Positions 1 to 10,600 of a stretch of DNA of 64,000 nucleotides are shown here, piece by piece. The stretch comes from Porites lobata (taxonomy: Eukaryota > Cnidaria > Anthozoa > Scleractinia > Poritidae). Location: positions 857,501 to 921,500 of the forward strand of contig CALNXK010000105.1 of the NCBI GenBank assembly GCA_942486035.1, in the 5' to 3' direction. The position numbers were made by a program, and so were the translations under genes. The notes below the pieces were generated by a model. The model searched no databases. It was not told the origin of the DNA and was given only the letters and a program-made list of their open reading frames with translations. Position 1 is the stretch's first letter. The number at the start of each line of letters is the position of its first letter.

Positions 1-118
1 AATATGTTAACTCAGACCCATGTAAGGAACGAAAACCATGTGTAAAATGAATAAATGATAATACCTTCCTCGCGATCTCTGATTTTGTGGATAAGCGTTT
101 TCCCGATAACCTCGCCTT

Positions 119-172
119 CGGCAGACTTCGGACGTCTTCGGAAGACTTCGGACGTCTTCGGGAATCTTCGGA
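119..172. repeat. GC-rich minisatellite, GACTTCGGACGTCTTCGG-like unit
   Basis: The words GACTTCGG and GTCTTCGG alternate several times within about 55 bases, giving a short imperfect tandem array. Confidence 0.6.
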
Positions 173-1158
173 AATGATCGTGTCGTTTTCAAAAATCCCA
201 GCACTCCCAGGATAAAAATCTCACGCCTACATCTCAGAAAAAGTTGGCAGGTATACTAAGGTCAAGTTGTGATAACTGTCCCTGCAAGCCTGAATGTTTC
301 AGGCTTTTTTTTGGCACTTGCATAAGTTGTATCTTTAACTGCAATGATCTTATTATGTCAGTTGCATAGGGCAACACCGGTCCCTGTTCCCCTTCATTCG
401 TGGCAGTGGCCACCGACAAATATAACGTGAGATAATTTTGGTTTTCACAGCTGTACTTAATCTTAATGTTATAAACAAAAACAGGTACATGGCAGAGCAA
501 ATGAATTGTGTTCTCCTGATTTGGTAGCAATGTATTTTTCTAAAAATAATTGGTCGCGTACTGAAGATGTTATGTTATCAAACTGAAATTTCATTTTTAG
601 CACCTGCATTGTTTACTTCGAAAGTACTTTCCTATGAAAGTAATAAGGTTATTTTTTACGGGCTACACAAAGGGACGCGAAGAGTGAAAATTGCCATATA
701 GAACACTGAGGCAGCTAAACCAGTGACTTGAAATTCAACCCAGAAAGAGCTAGTTTTCAAGTAGAGCTTCTTGTCAACCACAAATAACGCTAAGTAAATA
801 CAAGCTAAAAACAAAATCGCCCTCGCTAGGATCAACAAAACATCTAATGTTTGTCGAATCCGAATTTCCGTCAAGTTGACTTACCCACTGATAGCGTAAT
901 AGACTGTTCACAGCCCTCCATTTTTCCGTAAGATCGTCGAGATCGAGAGCTTTGCGTTACGGGCTGCCATCTTGCATGAGTGTCAAAACTACTTAGGGGG
1001 CAGGGGCGGATTAATCCCCGACGCCCGCCCCCTCGGTACATTCGAAAATCAAGTAAGACGCGGTATATTTAAACGATCTCACGAAAAAAACGCGTTGATT
1101 GGCTGAAAGAGAGTGACAGATGCCACCTTTTTTCAAGGCATTTGGCAGTTTAGAACGA

Positions 1159-1390
1159 TTAGGGACGGACCATTAGAAAAGTTATGGGGGGTGCGGGCCA
1201 AGTACAAAAAAAAATATTCGCACAAGGGAAAATTAAATGAAAAAAAAATTATGCACGCCAATTAACCCTAAAAAATATTCATGCTACGGCCTAAAAAAAA
1301 ATCATACAAGGAATTTGATAACGAAAAAACATTACTGCGGCTCAAAAATTCCCACTCCCCCTCATAATTCTTCTAATGGTCCGTTCCTTA
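1159..1390. mobile_element. MITE with TIR TTAGGGACGGACCATTAGAA
   Basis: The left end TTAGGGACGGACCATTAGAA is matched in inverted orientation by the right end TTCTAATGGTCCGTTCCTTA, and similarity continues inward for about 40 bases. The interior is A-rich and has no coding potential. The same right-end sequence recurs at about 13964-13986, so this is a dispersed family. Confidence 0.7.
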
Positions 1391-3516
1391 GAAGCCTTCA
1401 GCTCGGTGTATTGCGTGATGTCACCTGATATGTGTTGGTAATTTTTAACTATATGCCTGTTTGTTCGTCGTATGATCACTGTCGTATCGGCTCCTCTCGT
1501 AAATACAATTCATTTCTCTTGGTTAAAAATTACGCGAATTTACCCGTTATAAACTCGAACCATATTACTAAATATATTAAGAAACATATTTTCAACTATA
1601 TGCTATATATCCTGTCCAACCTACAGTTAAATTTCCCAGTTAAATTTCAACTTATCACGCCAGACACGTGATTATAATTATTCAGAACAGGGAATGGCAA
1701 TAACCGAGAGAAAGCGGAAGTATGAGGGCTAAAGTTAGTCATCGAACCGAAACGGACTAATGTCATGTCAGGAATCGCTGTTTGATTACATGCAAGGAAA
1801 GATTTACAGGTATGGAACAAGTATTGTTTATTTCATGATTTTGATAGCATAACTGACAGTAGTCGGGTTCGTATTCAAATGATAGCTAATTTCAACACGA
1901 CGATTAGTATTACAGTCCTAGCGAAATTAAGTGTTGTTTCCGCGGTATAAGGAAGGATTGACTTCATCGCGCCTTTAGATAAATTAAACCATGTACAAGC
2001 TAGTGTACACTTTAAAGTAAAGGACGTTTTATTTAATAGGGTGTGGTTATGCGCAAGGGATTTTCAACTTAAATCTATGAAAACGAGATCGGAGAGTGAT
2101 TTTTTCCCTACACTTAACACCGAAGTCAAGCCACAGTTTCGGTCTGTATAAACAGATTCAGATTTGTACACATGAAAAATAAAGACAATAATAAAAATGA
2201 ACATTTACATGACGTGAACAAAGCTTGTCTGTACCATAGCAAATTGATAAACTTGGTCACGCGACTCACCATCTTTAATACAGCGAACGATAGAAACAAG
2301 AGGCCCAGTTTATGACTCTGCTTTCTGCAAGAAAAATTTGAACTTTATTGATTTCTTAACAAAATCTTTTTTATACGATAAGCACCTAAACAACCTTCGA
2401 AAGGATTTATTTTATTATACATTTTATCGATATGTTTTGTTGAGACACAGTACAACGGTCACAGTCCGAAGAATCACGCAATCCTTCGAGAAGTATCAAT
2501 AATCTTAAAATGATGCCGGAATGGGTGAATGGTGTGTATTATGAATTGTTACAAGGTCGTTTCGTGCGTTTATTAAAAGAGTCGTTATATTCTTCAGTTT
2601 TAATGTTTACAAGATAAGGAACATAACGTCATCGAAAAACACGCGCATGACATGACACTGCACTGAAGATGTTAATACGGAAATATGATAACCTTAGTCA
2701 AAGTTGATAGCAACAAAAGAATTTGTCAACAGTTTGATCTGAACTCGATTGCTCGGAGTCAACATCGCCTGAAAATATTACTCTTTGTCTGTCGATGTTT
2801 TGAATATAGCTGAAGGCTTCCTAGCATCAATATCAGCTGCCTGGATATTTCGTTATTAGGCTCTGGAAAGTCATAATACCATGAGAGGAAACCCGATTTG
2901 AAAGATAACAGATATAAGGAAGCATCGTGCAAACTTCGTAGGATCTGCTCTGCTTCGGCAGCAGATCCTTTGTGAACGGTTAGTATTATTCGCAAGCTTC
3001 TGCTCCATCATTCGAGAAAGCTTTCCGGGCAAAAAGATTTCGGTGTTATCGTTAAGCTCGTAAATACTTTCCGTTTCTAATGGCAAATACTTCCTTGTGT
3101 CCATGTCGCCTGTCATAAATTACTAAGCGTTGCTAAGAGGTATAGCGCTATAAAAAAGATATGCCTTAAATAGAATTTCGCTTTACCTCGTATCATCTGT
3201 CAGTGTTTTAATGTTAGGGTTGTATATAAATGAAAGTTTTATAAATGAATCTGTTACATTTTATATAACGTTGGGGAAATGAGGCTTTTGAATCTTTTCA
3301 TTTCGTTTTCTCGTCAAGACATGTTGGTATTGACATACAAAGTGAAATTTACATGCAACAGGACTGAAGCGTGGAATGTGACACAACCTAATTCATTATG
3401 TGGTGTAGTTTCGTCTGATACGGACTTAGTGTAATTACTCTCCACTTAGTTTGAGCAATTTGAGCTCGTGCCCCATTTTGTTTCGGATATTTGCGTGCCC
3501 ACCTTACCCGGCATCA

Positions 3517-3894
3517 GGGGCACCCAACGACAATTTTCGGAAAATATCTGTTCGGAAGACGATTTGAGATCAAGAATTTTCGGAACATTTGTTGTAAAAT
3601 GCCCTGTCCGCCTGCCTCTCCTAGGATTTTCGAACATCTAAAAAATGGTATAATTACCCAGTTTTAACGGATTTTTACCCTAAAAAGGTCACCTAGAATT
3701 TTCGGGAGACTTTTTTCTGGCTGGAATTTTCGAAAAGGTAAGTTTTGATCCCTATAATTTTCGGATAACTAGACTTTCAGCTAGGAAATCCGAACAGATG
3801 AAAAAATTTTAGGGGATAAAAATATGCCTATATCTACCGTTTAAATAATAAAATACGGTTAACAATGCTATGTTTAAGTGGTTTTGAACTATAT
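3517..3894 (-). mobile_element. MITE family X, left copy (truncated)
   Basis: This begins GGGGCACCCAACGACAATTT and is rich in AATTTTCGG words. It matches, in reverse complement and nearly throughout, the sequence at 63608-64000. The full copy starts GGGGCACCCAACG and reaches TTGGGTGCC at the window edge, so the family has inverted ends. This copy lacks the last ~16 bases at its right side, where MITE family Y begins. Confidence 0.75.
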
Positions 3895-4336
3895 TAAGCA
3901 GACCCCCAATTAAGCAGACACCGTCTATTAAGCGGACACTAAGCCGGGTCCCGAAATTAACGTCTTACATTTTTCTTTATAACGAACCCCTATTCAGCGA
4001 ACACCTCTATTAGGCGGACGCGGACACCTAAAATCAATTGTAACTGGCTAATTTCTATTGTTAAAAAATCTTTATTAAGCGGACACCGGACCAAACTGAC
4101 AATGGTAGTATTGGACTACGTCCTTGAAATACGTGCTGTAGTAGGTTAATGTTTTTGCATTTACAAACAAATTAAAGTTGGCAATGAAGGTAATGAACTT
4201 GAACTCTGGATAGCTTTGTTAACAACATGGAACTTTATCACAGTACAGAGTAACCGTTGAATGTTAATCGTTAACAAAGATTGGGCGAGTTTTACAAACC
4301 TCTATTAAGCAGACACCCTCTATTAAGAGGACACTT
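3893..4336 (-). mobile_element. MITE family Y fragment (TATTAAGCGGACAC-rich)
   Basis: Repeated TATTAAGCAGACACC and TATTAAGCGGACAC words match, in inverted orientation, the complete element at 40817-41450, including its inner sequence with GTTAACAA and TGTACAGT-like words. It directly abuts MITE X and lacks the terminal TACAGTGAAACC, so it is truncated or was the site of a nested insertion. Confidence 0.7.
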
Positions 4337-4342
4337 GGCATT

Positions 4343-4525
4343 CTTGGATTTTAGATTCCATACTGTGGATTACGGATTCTAGGTACTGGATTCTGGATTC
4401 CTTGTTAGTGGAACTTGGATTCCTTTAACGGGATTCCAGATTTTTTTAGCTGAATTATGGATTCCAAACCCAATAATTCCAGATTTCACAAACAAAAATT
4501 TTTCGGGATTTCAGAATCCGGACTA
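4343..4525 (+). repeat. GGATTCC-rich dispersed repeat
   Basis: The words GGATTCC, GGATTCT and GATTCCA recur many times, ending in AGATTTCACAAACAAAAATT. A related sequence lies at 55314-55492 on the same strand, and a shorter one in opposite orientation near 51115-51222. Confidence 0.5.
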
Positions 4526-4597
4526 CCTTAAATGCACTACTTGGCAATTAATTTTAATTTGCTGTTTTCTACATCTTTCCCACCACAGTTCATACAT

Positions 4598-4678
4598 ATG
4601 ATTGAAATGGAAGCAGACGATAGCCAGGAAAGGTTCATCAAAAAGAAATGCCTTCCAGGCCTGACTGTTTGTGCACTG
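4598..4678 (+). CDS. Tetraspanin exon 1 (N-terminus, start of TM1)
   Basis: Encodes MIEMEADDSQ, then a basic KKK and the first half of TM1, ending CTG|GTATGT. It joins in phase 0 to the next exon so that VCAL is followed by LSGIFMIG, giving one continuous hydrophobic segment. Confidence 0.7.
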
Positions 4679-7600
4679 GTATGTTGTGAAACACAGGAAC
4701 AAATTAGTATAGTGTACGAGTAAACTGAATGGGCAATCATCCTGGGGGGTGGGGCAGGGCAGGGGTACAAAGGGCGATCTTTCTTAATAAGAGATCATAT
4801 TAAATGAGGTCTTGAACCCCCGCCCCCCAGAAAAAAAAACCTTGCTCTTAAAGTAGTACCCTCTTCTATATGTACCCAAGCAATATCCAACCTTGTCCCC
4901 AGGGCTTTTCCGTTAATAAATGGGTGGGGTGCCCCACCCATTTTTTAAGGGAAAAGCCCTGCGAACGAGGTTTAGCAATATCTTTAGTTTATTATAAGAA
5001 GGTGTATGTTGTTACTTGCTGCTGGAATTATTTTTTTAAAAGAACAATTCAAGCCAACAGGACATTAAGGCTTGTTAATTAGAGTATTGTCTGGTCTACT
5101 CTACAATTTCAAGAAGGATGCTGCCTTTATTAAGAAAGACAGCATCCTTCTTACATTTTTTGCAACAATTTTTGCAGCTGAGTGGTATTTTCATGATTGG
5201 TGCTGGTAGTGCAGTGATTGTTGAAGAAAAAACACACGCTACAATTTCTACTAGCTTACCTATACAAAGAGCCCCTATTGTTCTTCTTGTGGCTGGAATT
5301 TTAAGCTTGATTGATGGAATTGTTTGGGCTGTTCTGTTATGCTGCTGGATCCAAAATGCGAACTTTTGTGACCTGAAGAAAACAGTAGCAGTGGTAAGAA
5401 AATTATTTCTTTTTTTCGGGACCTTATAGTGAAGTATTGATTCATTGATTCATGATATGGTAGACTTCTAGGAGAGCAAGAGTTTCTCTTAATTCTATAC
5501 CCCACCTGAGAGCCTCATGTTCACAGGCTAGTTCAGAATTTTAAAAAAACTCTAGTTACATGTACCACCTGATCATCAAATCTAAATTTATGGTAGGGTA
5601 TTTCCTATATAATCCTGGAATACTAGCAATACTTGAACATAATTTTCATGGTTACCGTTAGATATTAAATTTCTAAACTAGCACTCAAAAGACTTCCTTG
5701 TGCATCAGGAAGTATCTTGGGCATAGAACTAGGGGAGGTACACAAAATTTTTAGGAACAAGGAGGTGTAAAAGTCCTGGATTATGACATAACCCTTACAC
5801 TCCAGCTGTCCTACAGCAAATACACAACCAACATAACATCATCACTGCAACCCATTGTATTTTAGTTGTTGTTGTCAGTTTTTGTTTCTTGACAGATATG
5901 GTAACATTTGCATAAACTAAGCCATTTCATCAGTGTATATTACAACAAACACCTAACCTTACACTCCTTACATGTATAAACACAAACAATAATATTCTCC
6001 TGCAGGACCTTGGGCTGGGAGGAAAACTTTAAAATACTGGTAATCATGTTACTAAAGAGTTGTTTGTCCTTATTCCTTTTAGTTAACAGGCCTACTATTA
6101 ACATCAGCTCTTCTTGCATTGGTTGCTGGAGGTCTTGGGGTAGACTACTCCAAAAGGGTATAACATATCTAAATTAAACTTGCGACTTTCTGTTACCAGG
6201 ATTAAGTGATGTTTGCATGAAATAATCTAAGGGGTGTTTACATGACACAAGGGTGACTTTCGCACCGGAGTGAGTTCACTCCGGTTCCCTCTAATGGCTC
6301 TACATTTGTTTACATGATACCACCACAAAATGTCACGCTGGCGCAAGTCACCACGGCATGAGTTCATGAGTTGTTGTACAGGGGCGAGAATTTCACTCCC
6401 GTACAAAATCTCGCAACCGTGTCATGTAAAGGTGAAATGACCACACGTTTTGGTGTGAAATCAGTATGCCCATAGACTGGAACGGGTAGCGCATGCGCAA
6501 CGTTTGCGATTTTGAATCTTACGTGTATTTTATCAACATGAAGTGTACCTTCAAATAACGAGATATGAAATGACCCAGTCATCATGTAGACGCCATACAA
6601 AATAAAACAGTTATCCCGGTATAAAACTCGCGCCGGTGCGAGTTTTCTCATGTAAACACCCCCTAAGAGTAATATACAGTTTTTGAAAATTGCTGAGGCA
6701 AAAGTTTGAAAACCTAGGGTACTACGGATAATTTTATTAAGTTTATATGCCTTAGCTGGCAGTTATCATTGTAAAATCTGCGAATTTTACCCAGAGATGC
6801 TGAGATCCTGGTTGCGGCAAAATGGCCATTACTTACAGCTACAAATCAACTTAAAAAACATTTTCATCTACAGATGTAACCTTTTTTGTGTGTTTTTTAT
6901 TTGTCCTAAATATTCCCAGGCTCATATTATAAAACTTACGTACCTCAATGTGAATTTTCCATCCTCAAAACTTTTGCCTCCAACTTCTCGGCAGTGTCAG
7001 GATCTGACGGCATATTAATATTAGTCTTTTGTGTAGCAGTTGTCATCCTTCGAGTGGTATTTTTGGCTTTTCTTGCTATCTTTTCGTTTTCGCACTTAAC
7101 TTCTTCACATGTCAAACAGATGAACCATACGTCTTTTTCCGAGATCTAATTTGCCAAACCAGCTGAGCAGCCGCGCCTTGTCACTTTTTCTGTCAATCGT
7201 AAGGTCGGTAGTGCAGAGCTGGGAAAAATGGCATGCCTGATAATGCCTGATGAGGATGAACGGACATAAAAATGTCGCCCGGTTACTTAACGAGAAAACG
7301 CCACAAACAATTCATTTCAAAATCCAGGACTATTACCAAGCAAAGAATAAGTCAAATTATTTCGCTTTGCAGTTTGACTTCCTAACACTTTAAGACGAAA
7401 TCCACCAGGACATTGAGTAATTTTGATTTGCAGTGGACAAAAATCTTGTACCATTTTAATTTGAAGCATATTGCATTCTTTTTTACATTTTTTAAGGGCT
7501 AAAGATGTAATAAGTCATCTGTAGTAAAACCCCCAAAAATTTCTTATGGGAGCCCGAGAAAATGAATGTCAAATTTCACAAAGTTACATGTTACACATGA

Positions 7601-10600
7601 AATTTTCATAATTATATCTGGCATGTGTAATCACAATTCTTGTGAAATTTGACATTCATTTTCTCTGACTTCATGAGAAATTTTCTTTGGTTTCACTACA
7701 GATGATTTATTACATCTTTAGCCCATGAAAAATGTTAAAAAGAATGCAATTTCTTTAAATTATTCTGGTACAAGGTTTTTATCCACTGAAAATTAAAATT
7801 AGTACCACTTAATTTCCTGGTGGATTCCGTCTTCATAACCCGAGCAAGGTTTTGTCATGCACGGTCATAAGCAGTGAAAACTGATATCATAAACTAACTC
7901 GCTCGACCTTTGTTATTTTCCTTTTTAGCCGCTTTAGGGAAACCCTGGCACTTACACCACCATTTTTACTGAAATACTAAGTAAACTTTAGGGAAGAGAG
8001 GTATAGATATGTAGAACGGGTACAGAAAAAGTAACTTAATTCATATATCTGGGTTCAGCCAATAAGCTCCAATACAAAATCCTTTGGGAATCGACTTTGG
8101 TAGAGACCCTGAACCTATCTGTGCGAAAAATTCACCCACATCCACTTACAGTGTATCCTCCTGTTACAGTAAAAAGAAGGTCTTTATTTCCTACATTTGA
8201 TATAACTTTTGTCACTAATTTTTACTGAACTAACTCTTTCTAGCTGAAGAGTAAGTTTAAAGAGGACTTAACGGAAAAGATAGGAGTGTATGGAAAGACG
8301 GGACTGTATGAAACATTGGTTAATATCGACAAATTACAAAAGGAGGTTAGTTGACAATGAATTTACTCGTCCAGCTTTTATTCTTAATGCTCAGGCATGT
8401 CAAAGCTTTCCCCCAACTCTGTTCCTGAGGCATTTGTTCGGAATCTGGGAGTCCATTTGGGAGTTCGCAGGGTTTGATATGAAGAATTACGCCTTTCAAA
8501 GGATCGATTTGCATAATTCCTCACATCAATACTCAGCCCCATTCTAGCCTGCGTAGCAGGCGCTTGGAAGTAGTGGGTGAAAGAGAGAACGGACGCGCGC
8601 GAGGGAGACACGCAACCTCGCGTGTCTCCTTCTCTTGCGCGCGTTTTTTCTTGTGCCCACTACCTCCAAGCGCCTGCTACGCAGGCTAGCCCCATTCAAA
8701 AACTGTTTTAATCGTTCATTTGAAATATTCTCAAAATATAAATACTTTCAGGAAGGCTTTCTCAAAACATTTCCTTTTCAGTATTTTGATTTTCTTTGTG
8801 GACATTCCTCAAAAGGGAGTTTATATCTATCGAACGGTATTTCCGCGTTTTCTTTATATCATTTTAGCCAATCTTTGGCTATTTCGTCTTCCAATATGTA
8901 GCTGTGCATCTTTTTCCCAATTTATTTTGAGTTCAGCAGTCAGCACTGCTTAAAGACCAAAACAGCTCAGCTGCCTCGTCCCTGTCTTGCATGGTGTTGA
9001 TCTTGGACAGTTTATAGTAATGTGATTTTTTTTCCTGATTCTGCTCGAAAAAATACATCATTACAGTCGAAGCTCTCCTTGCGACTACTCTCGTACGCGA
9101 CCAGCTCTGGTTACGACCACCTTCTGCAACCCCGTTTGAGCTGTGATTTAAACTTTTTGATGAAAAGCTCTCGTAAGCGACTGCGACCACTTTTGAGAAT
9201 ACCCAACTGGACTTTTCCTTGGTTTTTACGCTTTTGGTAAGCGACCACTCAGAGTCTTATTCATATAAAGCAACACCCGAAAAAACACGAACAGTGAGTT
9301 TTTTTGAACGGCTTCAAAATCTTGTGATGTAGATCAACTCATTCTTGCGCTAATTTTTAGATTTTAACTGTGTTATTTTGGTCTAAAAAAATTGGACTTA
9401 AAGTTTAGCCGTGTCTACAGATATGGAGACATTCATCAAACATAAATTTCTTTTTTCCTTTATGAATTATGAATGAGTTAATTCTGAAGCTCTGGTAAGC
9501 GACCACCCTCTATTTTTTCACCAGGCGGTCGCTTACGAGAGTTCATTCTCATAAGCGACCTGCTCTAGTTGAAATCACTTTTTCGAATTTCTGAGGTGGT
9601 CGCTTACGAGAGCGTCGACTGTAGTTAACCAAGGGAGAACAATACAGTTTGTTAAGGGGAAGATATTGGGATCTAGGATTCATTCTTTCTTCTTAAACTG
9701 TCATGATGGCCTTGCAATAATTGATGATTACACTGTTTTGTCTTCATTTTTATCTTTACCTATTTTTTTATCGTGGAGGCGTCTGTTGCCGTGCGGTTAA
9801 CACCTCGATTTCTGGATCTGGATTGGAGGACCGGGGTTCATGCTGGGGTCAGATATATAATTTTAATATCAAAACTCACGGACTGACAAATCGGTCTGTA
9901 TTGGCCTGATTAAGGTTACGCTATACTTCAGAAAATATGGGCTGTCATATGTGGAGGCGTGTGTAGCCGAGCGGTTAACACCTCGAACTTCGGATCTGGA
10001 GGTCCGGGGTTCAAGCTTCGCCTGTCGCGTTGTTTCCTTAGACAAGGAATTTTTCTCCACTTTGTCTCTCTTCACCCAGGTGTATAAATGGGTACCGCTA
10101 GGGGGTAATCCTGCGATGGACTAGTTTCCCGTCCAGCGGGGAGTAGCAATACTCCTTGGCACGCCTCATACAATGGAATCGGGAATAAGCTCCGGCCGTT
10201 CGGGCCCTTGGTTCATTTGCGCCTTCATTTACCTATTTTTTTTTATCATTTTCGCTTTCCAAAGAATGTTATCTTATCTTTCAGGACAAGTGTTGTGGAG
10301 TAATAAATTATGCTGATTGGCGAAACACCATTTATGGAGGTCACAGATATGACAAAGTACCAGATAGCTGTTGCATGGAACAAAAACATGCTTGCGGGTT
10401 TGAGTTCGAATTAAGCAAGATTAAACGTCAGGTACGATATTCAATTGTTGTGATGTGAATTGTAACATGACTAAACATCATGAATTTTTTTCCTTTTGTT
10501 TTTTTTATTGCCTTCATCTTTTCTTTTATTCTTCTTTTTTATTTTGTTTTCTTTTATCCGATTTGTGGTACCCTGTGCGACTGAGGGGGTTTCCAGTGCC

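Larger units (their letters stand above)
1..4597. other. Gene-free left flank
   Basis: I see no gene here that I can support. It holds a GC-rich minisatellite (119-172), a short MITE (1159-1390), a larger MITE copy (3517-3894), a second MITE fragment abutting it (3893-4336), and a stretch rich in GGATTCC-like words (4343-4525). The rest is AT-rich sequence with only short chance reading frames. Confidence 0.6.

Noticed and set aside
656..874. Minus-strand 72-codon frame with two hydrophobic stretches
   Set aside because: It starts at TTG, not ATG, has no convincing acceptor or donor at its edges, and resembles no family I can name. It might be an exon of a membrane protein, but the support is too thin.
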